64,000 nt of DNA from Delphinus delphis (Eukaryota > Chordata > Mammalia > Artiodactyla > Delphinidae). The notes beneath the pieces are model-generated. The model did not search any database, had not been told where the DNA came from, and saw nothing but the letters and a program-made list of their open reading frames with translations. The translations under genes were made by a program, and so were the position numbers. Position 1 is the first letter of the stretch; the number at the start of each line of letters is the position of its first letter. Below are positions 1 to 10,225 of this stretch, one piece after another. Location: NCBI RefSeq assembly GCF_949987515.2, contig NC_082698.1:27742070-27806069 (forward strand). Direction: 5' to 3'.

Positions 1-533
1 CTCTCAGGCTTCATAGAATTACAGAGAGTTAGGGCCTTGCTCTGGGTTAGGCTTTGGCTTAAGGGAACGTTGTGGTTGGTTTGATTTTCTATCCAGACCA
101 CTAAAACTTTCTCCGTATCAGCAATAAGACTGTTTCACTTATCATTCTTGTGTTCGCTGGAGTAGCACTTTAAATTTCCTTCAAGAACTTTTCCTTTGCA
201 TTCACAATGCAGCTAACTGTTTGGGGAAGAGGGCTAGCTTCCGGCCTGTCTTGGCTTTTGACATGCTTTCCTCACTAAGCTTAATAATTTCTTGCTTTTG
301 ATTGAAAGTAAGTGACTCTTGTTTTCATTTGAACACTTAGAGATCATGGTGGAGTTATTAATTGGCCTAATTCCAATATTGTTGTGTCTCAGAGAATAGG
401 GAGGCCCAAGGAGAGGGAGAGAGATGGGAATGGCTGGTGGGTGGAGCAGTCAGAACCCACACATTTATTAAGTTTGCCATCTTATATGGGCATCGTTTGT
501 GGTGCCCCCAAATAATTACAATAGTAACATCAA
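1..533. other. Unassigned non-coding sequence
   Basis: No gene, recognised repeat or structured RNA is seen here. The stretch is ordinary AT-rich sequence that ends at the target site of the first SINE. Confidence 0.5.
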
Positions 534-655
534 TTTTTATTTTTTTGGCCACGCTGCACAGCTTGCAGGATCTTAGGTCCCCGACCAGGGATTGAACCCA
601 GGCCCATGGCATTGAAAGCAATGAGTCCTAGTCACTGGACCGCTAGGGAATTCCC
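534..655 (-). mobile_element. Short CHR-type tRNA-derived SINE
   Basis: Read on the minus strand it starts 'gggaattccct', has the tRNA-like head with a B-box-like 'ggttcaatccc', and ends in an A-rich tail next to 'gtggcc'. This is the short CHR-1-like form. A 7-bp direct repeat, 'acatcaa', flanks it at 527-533 and 656-662 and is the likely target-site duplication. The copy is diverged and non-coding. The subfamily label is by eye. Confidence 0.85.
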
Positions 656-662
656 ACATCAA

Positions 663-1059
663 AGATCACCATGACAAATATAAAAGTAATGAAAAAGTTT
701 GAAATATTGCAAGAATTACCAAAATGTGACACAGAAACGCTAAGTGAGCAACTGCAGTTGGAAAAACGGCACCAATAGATTTGCTCAATCCAGGGTTGTC
801 ATAAACCTTCAATTTGTAAAAAATACAAGATCTGTGAAGCACAATAAAGCAAGTCTGTAATTGAGAGGAAGAAAGGGAAAATGGTTTTTCCAAGGAAAAA
901 TTTTGCATGAGGAATCTACTTAATTTAGTTTTTTTAAAAAAAAAGAACATGTACAAAAGGAGCTAGTATTATGCTTTGCTTGGATTTTTAAAATTTCAAA
1001 TACCAAAAATGTTGGGAGTAATGTTTGATCGTTATTTTGCCAGAGTGGGAAGAAAGCTA
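663..1059. other. Unassigned non-coding sequence
   Basis: Nothing recognisable beyond AT-rich DNA. Confidence 0.45.
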
Positions 1060-1290
1060 GCATTAACTTGCTACTGTCTACCAGACACTCTGCTCTCAGT
1101 ATTCTACATGTTGATGTTGTTAAATCCTTACTATCTTGGGCATTGTTATCCCTAGTTTTCAAATAGGGAATCTGAGACTGAAAAAAGTTAAATATATTGT
1201 TCAAGCTCACCCAGTTAATTAGTGATTGAAGCAAGATCTGAATCCAGGTCCATCTGACTCCACAGGACTCTGAGAAGGATAGTTCTCTAA
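1060..1290 (+). repeat. MIR SINE, old and diverged
   Basis: The order of motifs matches the mammalian-wide MIR core: a run like 'accagacactctgctctc', then 'ttgttatccctagttttcaaat', 'gggaatctgagactga', 'gttcaagctcacccagttaa' and 'gaatccaggtccatctgactcc'. The plus orientation follows from that order. Edges are approximate. Confidence 0.75.
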
Positions 1291-1364
1291 TCAGAAAGAG
1301 GTAAACAGTGGAATAACTTTCTAGGGATTGAGTCATAATTAAATTCGAAGAATAAATAATCTGA

Positions 1365-2101
1365 CTCTGGAAAATAGTTTGGCTGTTCCTTTGAAAACTA
1401 AAAAGGGACTTGCCACACTACTTAGCAGTTCCACTGTTGGGCATTTATCTCAGAGAAATGAAGACTTATTTTTACTCAGGAACTTGTATTCAGATGCTCA
1501 TAGCAACTTTATTCAGAATAACCAAAAATTGGAAACTACCCAGATGTCCTTCAAAGGGTGACTGGTTAAAAAAACTGTGGTACATCCATACCATGGAGTG
1601 CTACTCAGCAACAAAAAGGTATGAACTGTTGATACACACAAACACTTGGATGAACCTCAAGGAAATTAAACTGAATGATCAAAGCCAATCTCAAAAGGAT
1701 ACATACTGCATGATTTCATTTATGTAGCAGTGGTTAAATATGTAATTATGGAGCTAAAGACTAGATTAATGGTTACCAGGGGTTAGGGATAGGGGATGGA
1801 TACCACTATAAAGTGATAACACCAGACAGTCTTGCGGTTATGATTGTGGTATGGTTTTGCAAAGCTATACATGTGGCAAAATTGCATCGAGCTATACACA
1901 TACATACATATATACATACACACACACAAATAAGTGTATGTGAAACTGGTTGAAGTCTGAATAAGCTTCATGGATATTGTACTATAGCTGTAAGATGCTA
2001 ACACTGGGGGAGGCTGGGGAAAGGGTGTGTGGGACTTCCCTGCGTGTTTCTTTGCAACCTTCTGCAAATCTATAATTATACAAAAATTAAAAATATACAT
2101 A
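1365..2101 (+). mobile_element. L1 fragment: end of ORF2 and 3' UTR
   Basis: 5'-truncated L1 on the plus strand. Around 1410-1727 a broken reading frame gives L1 ORF2 C-terminal signatures: a 'PLLGIYLREMKT'-like stretch, a 'WYIHTMECYSATKRYE' block (the conserved HTMEYY motif) and 'TWMNLKEIKLNDQSQ'. From about 1730 the sequence is L1 3' UTR, ending in the motif around 'gggggaggctggggaaagg' and an A-rich end near 2090-2101. The frame is interrupted, so this is a dead copy. A CHR SINE landed at its 3' end. The last part and its downstream flank recur at 11237-11490. Confidence 0.85.
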
Positions 2102-2295
2102 CAGGGGCTTCCCTGGTGGCGCAGCGGTTGGGAGTCCGCCTGCCGATGCAGGGGACATGGGTTCGTGCCCCGGTCTGGGAGGGTCCCACATGCCGCAGAG
2201 CGGCTAGGCCCGTGAGCCATGGCCGCTGGGTACGCGCGTCCGGAGTCTGTGCTCCGCAACGGGAGAGGCCACAACAGTGAGAGGCCCGCGTACCG

Positions 2296-2310
<15 letters not shown>
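2102..2310 (+). mobile_element. CHR SINE, cetacean-type
   Basis: Starts 'ggggcttccctggtggcgc', with the RNA polymerase III A box 'tggcgcagcgg' and B box 'ggttcgtgccc', and ends 'gcccgcgtaccg' plus poly(A). The poly(A) runs directly into a TA microsatellite. An imperfect 'acatac' repeat on both sides (2096-2101 and just after the microsatellite) is the likely TSD. The related sequence at 11400 lacks this SINE, so it acts as an empty-site comparison. Confidence 0.93.

Positions 2311-2356
<46 letters not shown>
2311..2356. repeat. (TA)n microsatellite grown from SINE tail
   Basis: About 22 TA units directly follow the SINE poly(A). They then change to CA and 'cata' units. Confidence 0.95.
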
Positions 2357-2364
<8 letters not shown>

Positions 2365-2445
2365 ATATATACATAATCTAGAGTGCCGGAGATTTGGCAA
2401 ATGGACTTCAGTATAGGCATTTGAAAATTAATCCAAATGTATTAC
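2357..2445. repeat. Flank shared with 11405-11490
   Basis: After the microsatellite, the stretch beginning 'acataatctagagtgccgg' matches the sequence after 'gtgtatacataatctgg' near 11410 for about 80 bp with few differences. It is not typical L1 sequence. Either both copies descend from one L1 that carried 3' flank, or the two regions are a small segmental duplication. Confidence 0.6.
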
Positions 2446-3755
2446 CTATTATCTTTCTTTTTCCATTATAATGGGAGAAAGTAACATGGGAATCGTTATG
2501 TATTATTCCATGAAAGTTGGTGTAACCTGCATTTCCAAAGGCCAGTAAGATGCTGGCCATCACAGAAAGTGGGTTGGAAATGAAAAAGGCTAAGAAAGTT
2601 CAGTTTCTCATCAGAGGCCAAAATAGCTTGACTGGCATCATACAGAACACACACAACACCTAAAATACGGGTAGTTTTTGACAAACAGTATCAATAAACT
2701 GAGATGCTGCCATATGAGAGAAGATGGAAAAGGTTCAGAAAGAAATGTAACAGACTTTTAGAAAATCATAAAAGACTACAGAGTCTAGCAAAACCAAGGC
2801 CTATTTTTTGATGCTTGGCAAGCAAAATTAAAGAAGCAGTAAATAAAAAGAAGCAGTACTCTCTTGGGGACAGTAGTACCAGCAAAGCATAAAAATAAAT
2901 TCAAAATGATGTGAATGAACTCATAATTGCCAAAGCCATTATGGGTTTGGAGATAAATTTCTGATCCGTAAAGACTAGTGTCAGACAAGTCAGCCAGTTC
3001 CTGTGCCTCAGATAAAGAAGCCTGAGCTTGCTGTGTCTCAGAACGGCAATCTTTATGTGAGGGATAACTTTTGAAGACTTTCATACGTTACCAGGCCAGA
3101 CAGAGGCTAGTTCCCATTCCACAAGACAGACAGACAGTATAAGGAAAGAAAACAAAGCAACAAAATGAAGACTGGGTGGCAGCCAAAGGAGAAAGCTTAA
3201 CGGTGAGCCTGGGTCAAGAGACTTCCTTTGAGAGGACACTGAGTTGAAGTCACAGAGAGTGATGAGCAGAGATGCTAGAAGATTCTTCTTTCCTCGAAGA
3301 TCCTACAGTATGTAGAGATTTGTATGATATGCTGGTATAGCCTAGTTGATTAATCAATGAGATGTAATTGAGCACTTGCCATATGACACAACTGTAGGCC
3401 TTATTTGGACAATATTCCCGTAAGTTGACTTGGGTTGTTAACCCCCGAGGTATTTGCAGATATATTTGAACCACATGGCAGGGTTTACTTGTATCCAGTA
3501 TGAAGCAAAGACTCCAGTATGTCCTTGCACTCCGCACCAAAGGAGGAGGGTCTTGTTCTTGATTAATGAGATGATGGCAAGGTGTCCTTTTGAGGAGTAA
3601 AATAGAATATGGATTACAGAAAGCATAGTGAATGTGTAATGTGAGGAGAGCAAAAGAGGAAAGAATTTAAGCATTTGTATGGGTGCCACCTAGGGACAGT
3701 AATATGATTAAATGAAAGATGCTAACAAACAGTGGAAGATAGAGACAGCTCTACA
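2446..3755. other. Unassigned non-coding sequence
   Basis: No recognisable gene or repeat. Several short open frames exist on the minus strand, but none has recognisable protein content and all lengths are expected by chance. Confidence 0.45.
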
Positions 3756-5110
3756 GAACATGGTCCAAGCAGCATACTACTAGATGAAGGTGCAAGCTTC
3801 CCATTCCCTATACGTACAATTGCTGATGACACTACACAGGTTGGGTGTCAGTCAAAGGGTTTATGTCTTTCTGGACCCTCCCAACTCTTAGACCTTTTGT
3901 TAAACTCCAGACTTGCATATCCAACTATATTCCTTTTTTTTAAAGAACTAGGGTTTGAGTCCTAATTTTTTTTTTTGGCCATGCTGCACCGCACGGCTTG
4001 CAGGATCTCAGTTCCCTGAGCAGGGACTGAACCAGGGTCCCCTGCAGTGGAAGCACTGAGTCCTAACCACTGGACCACCAGGGAATTCCCCCAACTGTAT
4101 TCTTGACATCTCCACTTCAATCTTTAATAGGCAGCTCAAACTTAACACGTCCAAAACTGAACTCTTGATCTTCGCTGCCACCATTTCAAACCTGCTCCTC
4201 CCATTGTCTTCCCTATCTAAGGAATGGACAGTTCTTTCTTCCATTGGCCGGACAAAAATCTTGGAGTCATCTTTGACCTTTCTTTCTCTCACATCCTGTA
4301 TTCAGTCTGTCATCAACTCCTGCCAGCTCCAGCTCAAATTATATCCAGACTCTAACAGGTTCCCAATACCTTCACTGCTGTCACCCTGGTCCAAGCTGTC
4401 ATTATCTCATGCCTAGATTATCATTAAGGCCTGCAAACTGATCCCCTTGCTTCCACCCTTATTCTCCCATAATCTATGCTCAAAAATGATTGGTCCCTTT
4501 AAAAAGTGATCCACTTAAACTATAAATCAAATTTTGCCACTGTCTGCTCAAAATCCTCTAGTGGTTTTTTATCTCACATAGAGTGATAGCCAAATTCTTA
4601 TTGTGGTTTATAAGATCCTATACAATCTGACACCCAGTTAGGCCTCTGGCCTAATCTCCTACTACTCTCCCCTCACTTACTCTGATCCAGCCACACTGGT
4701 CCCTTGTTGTTCCTCCAACACACCAGGCACTCTCCAGCCTCTGGGCCATTACACTTGCTGTCTTTTCTGCCTGGAATGCTTTTTACTCAGATAGCCACAT
4801 AGCTTGTTTCTTCACCTGCACTGGCCTTTTAATCAAATGTGTCATTCTCCCTGAGGTTTTCCTGGATCATCTATTTAAAAATTGAAACTTCCCCCACCCT
4901 TTTCTCTGCTCCATTTTTCTCCACAGCACTTTTCATCATCTGAACACTAGGTTTTACATCTTTATTTGTATATTCTCCTTCCACTAGACTGTAAAGCTTC
5001 ATTAGGCAGGTTTTTTTTTTTTGGTCTGTTTTGTTCACCAGTTATTATCAGTGCCTTGAACAGTGCCTGAGGATAGTAAGCATTTAATAAGTATTTGTTG
5101 AATGAAAGAA
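3756..5110 (+). mobile_element. L2 LINE, 3' half with intact tail
   Basis: Plus-strand L2 (CR1-clade LINE). Landmarks run in order: 'ccaactgtattcttgacatctcc', 'caaaactgaactcttgatcttc', 'cttggagtcatctttgacc', 'cctaattctcccataatcta', 'ccagccacactggtccc', 'gttcctccaacacaccaggc', 'tgcctggaatgctt', 'ctagactgtaaagcttcat' and the diagnostic end 'agtatttgttgaatgaaag' near 5090-5107. The reading frame is decayed. A short CHR SINE with extra sequence interrupts it at 3933-4090. Before 3900 the match is weaker. Confidence 0.85.
3933..4090 (-). mobile_element. Short CHR SINE plus 24-bp extra 3' segment
   Basis: The SINE proper is 3966-4090 on the minus strand ('gggaattccctggtggtccag' start, A-rich end). 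Beyond its poly(A) lies a 24-bp non-SINE segment (3942-3965) and then a second A-run (3934-3941 as T on the plus strand). The TSD, 'ccaactatattc' at 3921-3932 and 'ccaactgtattc' at 4091-4102 (11/12), encloses both, so the extra segment arrived with the SINE. This looks like a read-through transcript that was re-polyadenylated and inserted into L2. Confidence 0.85.
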
Positions 5111-5224
5111 CAAAGGAACTCACATTTAGGGGTGGGAGCAGGAAGAAGTATCATCTGAGGAAACTCAGAAGGAACAGCAATCTAGAGAGATGGGGGAAAG
5201 GAGAGAATCCTTCATTCGTGCCCA

Positions 5225-5345
5225 AGGTCTTACCACCATGATTATGCAATATCTCCCAAATCTTTACCTCCAACCCTGACTTCCATCTTGAGATCCAGAG
5301 CTACATTTCCAAATGAATGCTAGACTTCTCTCCTGGGAATGTATC
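5225..5345 (+). repeat. L2 fragment
   Basis: Phrases such as 'ctccaaccctgacttccatc', 'gagatccagagctacatttcc' and 'atgctagacttctc' match the L2 segment that normally precedes the 'ccaactgcctac' region. Short and diverged. Confidence 0.55.
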
Positions 5346-5785
5346 AAATTGGGAGGACAGTATGTTTATTTTTTTTTAATTTTAACTATTTAATATTAAA
5401 ACACACACTTTTCAAATAACTCCAATGCCTATTCCAAAATATTAACAATGATAATATGATATGAACACTTACGGGATATGGTTAAAACTTGTGTTTTTTC
5501 TTACAAGGGAAGCACACAGCTATTAGAAAGCACTCTCAATAACAGTATAATCCTCAAAGGTTGGGGTGGGGTGGGCAATTGGTGCAAGAGACAAGAAAAT
5601 AGTAGATTATCTGTGAAAAAGTCTTCCTGGAGATTATAATTAGCCTCCCTCCCCACTCTCATGCTGGTTGAAAATCACTGTTATATTGAGAGAAAAACTC
5701 TCCTTTGTTTTTAAGAATTAAAAAAAAATTTACTGTGTGTTATTTTGAAATCAGCACAGTGAACCTAAGAAAAATAGGTAACGTA
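5346..5785. other. Unassigned AT-rich sequence
   Basis: No gene or confident repeat seen. Confidence 0.4.
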
Positions 5786-5789
5786 ATCA

Positions 5790-5955
5790 AAAAGATAAAA
5801 GCAAAAGTTAAAGAATTAGAAAACAGAAAAACAGTAGTTTTATAGAGCTGTCTTTGAAAGATAATAAAACAGCAAATCTCTAGCTAGAGTCACCAAGAAA
5901 AAGAGAAACACAAATACATACAATTAAGTTGATTCATGCAAAGAAAATACTATAA
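5790..5955 (+). mobile_element. L1 ORF2 internal fragment
   Basis: 'gaattagaaaacagaaaaac', 'tctttgaaagataataaaac' and 'ctctagctagagtcaccaag' match the linker region of L1 ORF2 between the endonuclease and reverse transcriptase. Small and decayed. Confidence 0.6.
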
Positions 5956-5965
5956 AAGGTTTCAA

Positions 5966-6292
5966 GGGACTTCCCTGGTGGTGCAGAGGTTAAGAATCTG
6001 CCTGCCAGTGCAGGGGACACAGGTTCAAGCCCTGGTCTGGGAAGATCCCACATGCCACAGTGCAACTAAGCCCGTGCGTCACAACTACTGAGCCTGCGCT
6101 CTAGAGCCCGCAAGCCACAACTACTGAAGCCTGCGTGCCTAGAGCCCATGCTCCACAACAAGAGAAGCCCCCGCAACGAGAAGCCCGTGCACCGCAACCA
6201 AGAGTAGCTCCCGCTCGCCGCAACTAGAGAAAGCCCGCGCACAGCAATGAAGACCCAATGCAGCCAAAAATAAATAAATAAATATATTAAGA
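5966..6292 (+). mobile_element. CHR SINE, long form
   Basis: Starts 'gggacttccctggtggtgc' and has the repeated 'acaactactgagcc' body. It ends 'gcagccaaaaataaataaa', which is typical of the long CHR form. An imperfect direct repeat around 'tttcaa' (5954-5965 and 6295-6308) is the likely TSD. The apparent reading frame across it on the minus strand is the antisense of the SINE, not a gene. Confidence 0.93.
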
Positions 6293-6394
6293 AGAAAATA
6301 GATTTCAATATATCCTATTTTCTTTAAAAAATTTTAAAACTACAGATGATTTTCTAGGAAACTATTACTAAATTTGCCTTATTATGAGGCAGAA

Positions 6395-6575
6395 AACCTG
6401 AGAGAGGAAGTTCTAGAGCCAGAGGGTCGGTGTCCCAGCTCTGCCACTACTAGCTGTGTGGCCCTGGGAAGAGACTAGTCTGTGCTTAGTCACCTCAACC
6501 ATAACTAATGTGGGGATGGTGTGGTAACCTCAGAGAGTTGTTGAGAGGGTCAGATGAGATAATACTTGTATAGGA
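6395..6575 (+). repeat. MIR SINE
   Basis: 'tcccagctctgccactactagctgtgtggccctggg' is the classic 5' MIR segment. It is followed by 'gagagggtcagatgagataatac'. Confidence 0.8.
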
Positions 6576-6735
6576 CAAATGACAAACTGGGGGAAATGCT
6601 TACAATATATGACACATGAAGAGCTCTTACATATTAATAAGAACAAAACAAACACAGAACTTTAAAAAAAATAAAGGACACAAACAACACAAATCCCAAA
6701 AGAAATAAAAATGGCCAGTAAACAATGGAGGAGAG
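6576..6735 (+). mobile_element. L1 ORF2 fragment
   Basis: 'gaagagctcttacatattaataag' followed by 'aaaaatggccagtaaacaatgg' matches the 3' third of L1 ORF2. Truncated at both ends. Confidence 0.55.
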
Positions 6736-6867
6736 TATGTTTAAAAGTTAACTCATCTTCCGTGCCAAACTAGCCACTTCTCCTGACTTTACTAGTTTTT
6801 TTTCCCCCGTCTCTCTCAATCCATTCTCAACATCCAATCAGTTATTACAACCTGTGTGTATTTTACC

Positions 6868-7070
6868 TTTTTTTTTTTGCGGTACGTGGGCCTCTCACTG
6901 CTGTGGCCTCTCCCGTTGTGGAGCACAGGCTGCGGACGCGCAGGCTCAGTGGCCATAGCTCACGGACCCAGCCGCTCCGCGGCATGTGGGATCTTCCCGG
7001 ACCAGGGCATGAACCTGTGTCCCCTGCATCGGCAGGCGGACTCTCAACCACTGCGCCACCTGGGAAGCCC
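6868..7070 (-). mobile_element. CHR SINE, cetacean-type
   Basis: On the minus strand it starts 'gggcttcccaggtggcgcag' and ends at 'ccacgtaccgc' followed by poly(A). TSD 'tattttacc' at 6859-6867 and 7071-7079 is perfect over 9 bp. Confidence 0.95.
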
Positions 7071-7501
7071 TATTTTACCCTTATAATATTTTTCACATAC
7101 CAGTTCCCTCTTTTCTTTCTCGCTACCTCGGTGACTCTCATTGTCGCAGCCTTAGTGGTGGCCTCCGACCTAGACCACTGTAGAAGCTCCACTAATAAGA
7201 CTTCTCTACATAACATTTTTTATCCCATTTAATTCAATGTAGAGTCTGTAGCTAGATCAATCTTCTGAAAGCCTGATTCCGATGTCATCCTACTCAAGAA
7301 TCTTTTGTAGTTCTCCAACTCTGGACACTCAAGGCCCTCCATAATCTGACCGTACATACCTTTCCAACCTCATTTCCCATTAAATATCCCTACTTGTCCA
7401 GTCCTCTAGTCAAGCTGAACCAGTTGCTATTCGTGGAAGTCCATGCATTCATGCCTCTATACCTTTGCTCATGCTGTTCTGTTAAATCTTACCTATTCTT
7501 A

Positions 7502-8759
7502 GTATTTTCAACCAATAGTGCTGAGACAACTGGATATCCACATACAAAAGAATGAGGTTGGATCTCTACCTCATACCATATAAAAATTAACTAAAAATGG
7601 ATTATAGACCTAAATGTAAGAGCTAAAACTATAAAACTCTTAGAAGAAAATACAGGTGTAATTTTTCATGACCTGGAGTCAGGCAATATTATTTTAGATA
7701 TGCCAAAAGTACACATAACCAAAGAAAACAGATAAATTGGACTGAATCAAAATTAAAATCTTTTATGCTTCAAAAGACGCAGTCAGGAAAGTAAAACGAC
7801 AACCCACAGAACGGGAGAAAATGTTTACAAGTCATATATCTGGTTAGACACTTGTATCCAGAACATATAAAGAGCACTTACAACTAAAGAGTAAAAAGGC
7901 AAATAACCCAATTTGAAAACAGACAAAGGATCTGGATAGACATTTCTCCAAAGAAGATATACAAATGGCCACTAAGTACATGATAAGATGCTCAACATTG
8001 TTAGTCATCATGGAAATACAAATAAAAAACACAACAAGAATTCTCACCCACTAAACTAAAATTAAAAAGACTATAACAAGTGTTGTCAAGGATGTGGAGA
8101 AATCAGAACCTTCATACATGCTGGTGGGATTAAAAAATGGTGCAGCTACTTGGAGAATAGGCTGGCAATTCCTCAAAAGGTTAAACAAGGAGTTACCATA
8201 TGACCCAGCTATTCCACTCCTAGGTATTTACTCAAGAGAATTAAAAACATGTGTCCAACAAAAACTTGTACATGAGTGTTCATAGCAACATTATTCATGA
8301 TAGCCAAAAAGTAAAAACAACCCAAATGTCTATCAAATGATGAATAGATGAATAAATTGTGGTCTATTCATACAATGGAATATTACTCAGCTGTAAAAAG
8401 TAATGAAGTACTGACAAATGCTACAACATGGATGAATCTTGAAAATATCATTCTAAGTGAAAGAAGCCAGACACAAAAGGCCATAAATTATATGATTCCA
8501 TTTATACAAAGTGTCCAGAACAAGCAATTCCATAGAAACTGCAAGAAGATTAGCAGTTGCCAGGGACTGAGGGATGGAAGAATGGGACGTGACTGCTAAT
8601 GGATAAGGGGTTTCTTTTTAGGGTGATGAAAATGTTCTAAAATTGATTGTGGTGAGGGTTGCACAAATTTGTGAATATACTGAAACCCATTGATTTGTAC
8701 ACTTTAAGAGGGTAAATTTTATAATTTATGAATTATATCTCTATAAATATGTTAAACAC
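7502..8759 (+). mobile_element. L1, 5'-truncated: ORF2 last third and 3' UTR
   Basis: The broken ORF2 gives L1 signatures in order. Around 8094-8285 there is a '[23 protein letters not shown]' block, then an 'IHTMEYYSAVKSNEVLTNATTWMNLENIILSERSQ' block (given here as family motifs HTMEYYSA and WMNLE). Then comes the 3' UTR with 'gttgccagggactgaggg' and 'ttgatttgtacactttaag'. TSD 'cttacctattctta' at 7488-7501 and 'cttacttattctta' at 8760-8773 (13/14) marks the insertion. Stops and indels make it inactive. Confidence 0.9.
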
Positions 8760-8965
8760 CTTACTTATTCTTAAATTAGTATCTAGCTCAAAAGCCACAG
8801 TCAGAATTTTTCAAGACTCACAGCATCATTTTTCTGCCTCACATAAAGGTTTTCCTTTATTCCCTTATAATCAACTATAAATGGAGCCTGCCTTAATTAT
8901 CATTGTATCCCTTCCAGCTCCTAACATAGTTCCTTGAACATAGCAAGTACTCTATAAAAGCAAAT

Positions 8966-9420
8966 TAAAGGGGTTTGAAAAAATAATCGAAGGGTCATCA
9001 GAATCAACAGAAAATTCTAGGATTAAAGGGACTGAAAAAGGATTTGGGGGACTATGAGAACGAAGTCTGTGGCAAGCCTGTGTTCCCACTAATTTTCTAG
9101 CATTGTGAGCAGATGAGCCTGCTACATTCACAGAAGGTTATTCCACAAGAGCAACAGACAATGAACACTGAGCAGATGTATACAGAGGTTGATGTTATAA
9201 TCAAAACTTTTACCAAAGTCAATCTGACACGCTTAATGCTATATGTAATTGTTATTGTGCTTCATAGTAATTAGGCATAAGTAGTAAGCAATTTACATAA
9301 ATAACTGTAGTTAGTTTTGCTTTTACACTGCCAAATAAAAATTTTATAATTGTTTCCTCTCCTTTGGTTAGTTTTCCAGTGTATATACTGGTAACATATA
9401 AAATTTAATTTCTATCACAA
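8966..9420. other. Unassigned non-coding sequence
   Basis: AT-rich, no recognised gene or repeat. Confidence 0.4.
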
Positions 9421-9421
9421 A

Positions 9422-9521
9422 AATAACAGTTAACGTTTATCAAGTATGTAAGGAACTCTCTGAGTGCTTTACCTATAACATCGTTTTCAATTTTTATAAC
9501 AACCCCATGAGGTAGGTACTG
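9422..9521 (+). repeat. MIR fragment, 3' core
   Basis: 'aacgtttatcaagtatgtaag', 'gagtgctttacc' and 'caaccccatgaggtaggtact' match the MIR core. Confidence 0.75.
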
Positions 9522-9526
9522 GACTA

Positions 9527-9768
9527 CTTATTGAGTGTTTATTCTGTGAACACAAAATACTATTTTTACTGCTTTACATGTTTTAAACTCACATAATTAT
9601 TACAACAATTATATGAGGTAGAAACTAGTATGTATTCCATTTTACAGACACAGAAACTGAAACATAGAGTGGTTAGCCAGCGTCACACAGCTAGTTAAAT
9701 GGTAAAGACAGGGTTGGAACCTAGTCAGTCTGGTTCTGGAGCATGTACTCCCTTACTGCTGTGCTTTT
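9527..9768 (+). repeat. MIR SINE, near-complete core
   Basis: Runs from 'cttattgagtgtttattctg' through 'attccattttacagacacag', 'cgtcacacagctagttaaatgg' and 'gggttggaacctagtcagtctgg'. It sits directly after another MIR fragment in the same orientation, so two MIRs are in tandem. Confidence 0.85.
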
Positions 9769-10075
9769 CTGTAACCCATATATCTCTTGCTCATATTCCC
9801 ACATATTAATCCAGGACTCCTAATCCCAAAAAGTTCTCTTGATAAGTATTTCCTGGAGGTCTCAGGGATGTTTTGCACACAGTCAGAAAAATCTCAGTTA
9901 ACTATCACATTGTCTCTGCTGCTTTTCTATTATTCCATTGCTCCAGCTCTTCCTTCTGCTTCATGCCTACCAGGCACCCATATCTGCCAGGCTCGGCTTT
10001 ATCTACCACCACATCCCCTGGGCACATTTTGGGGGTACTGTTGCTGCTCACGTTGGGTTCAACGCATAAAAAAGT
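9769..10075. other. Unassigned non-coding sequence
   Basis: Overlapping short open frames occur on both strands but carry no recognised protein content. Confidence 0.4.
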
Positions 10076-10225
10076 AGGGACAAACAAATGTACCACACTA
10101 ATGCAAGATGTTAATAATGGGGGGAATCTGTGCAGGGGAGAAGGGGAGGGGATATATGGGAACTCTGTACTTTCTGCTCTAGTTTTCTATAAACCTAAAA
10201 CTTCTCCTTTAAAAAGTCTATTTTT
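10076..10225 (+). mobile_element. L1 3' UTR fragment
   Basis: 'gcaagatgttaataatgggg', 'gggatatatgggaactctgtac' and 'ttttctataaacctaaaac' match the terminal L1 3' UTR of old families. It ends in an A-rich stretch. Confidence 0.7.

Larger units (their letters stand above)
6770..8965 (+). mobile_element. L2/CR1-clade LINE 3' part, twice interrupted
   Basis: Pieces at 6770-6867, 7071-7501 and 8760-8965 read as one plus-strand element. The order is 'ctctctcaatccattctcaa', 'gctagatcaatcttctgaaagc', 'ccctccataatctgacc', 'gctcatgctgttctg', then after the L1 'tttttctgcctcacataaagg' and 'acatagttccttgaacatagcaag'. It is cut by a CHR SINE (6868-7070) and an L1 (7502-8759), each bounded by TSDs. Exact family within the L2/L3 group is unsure. 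Confidence 0.6.
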
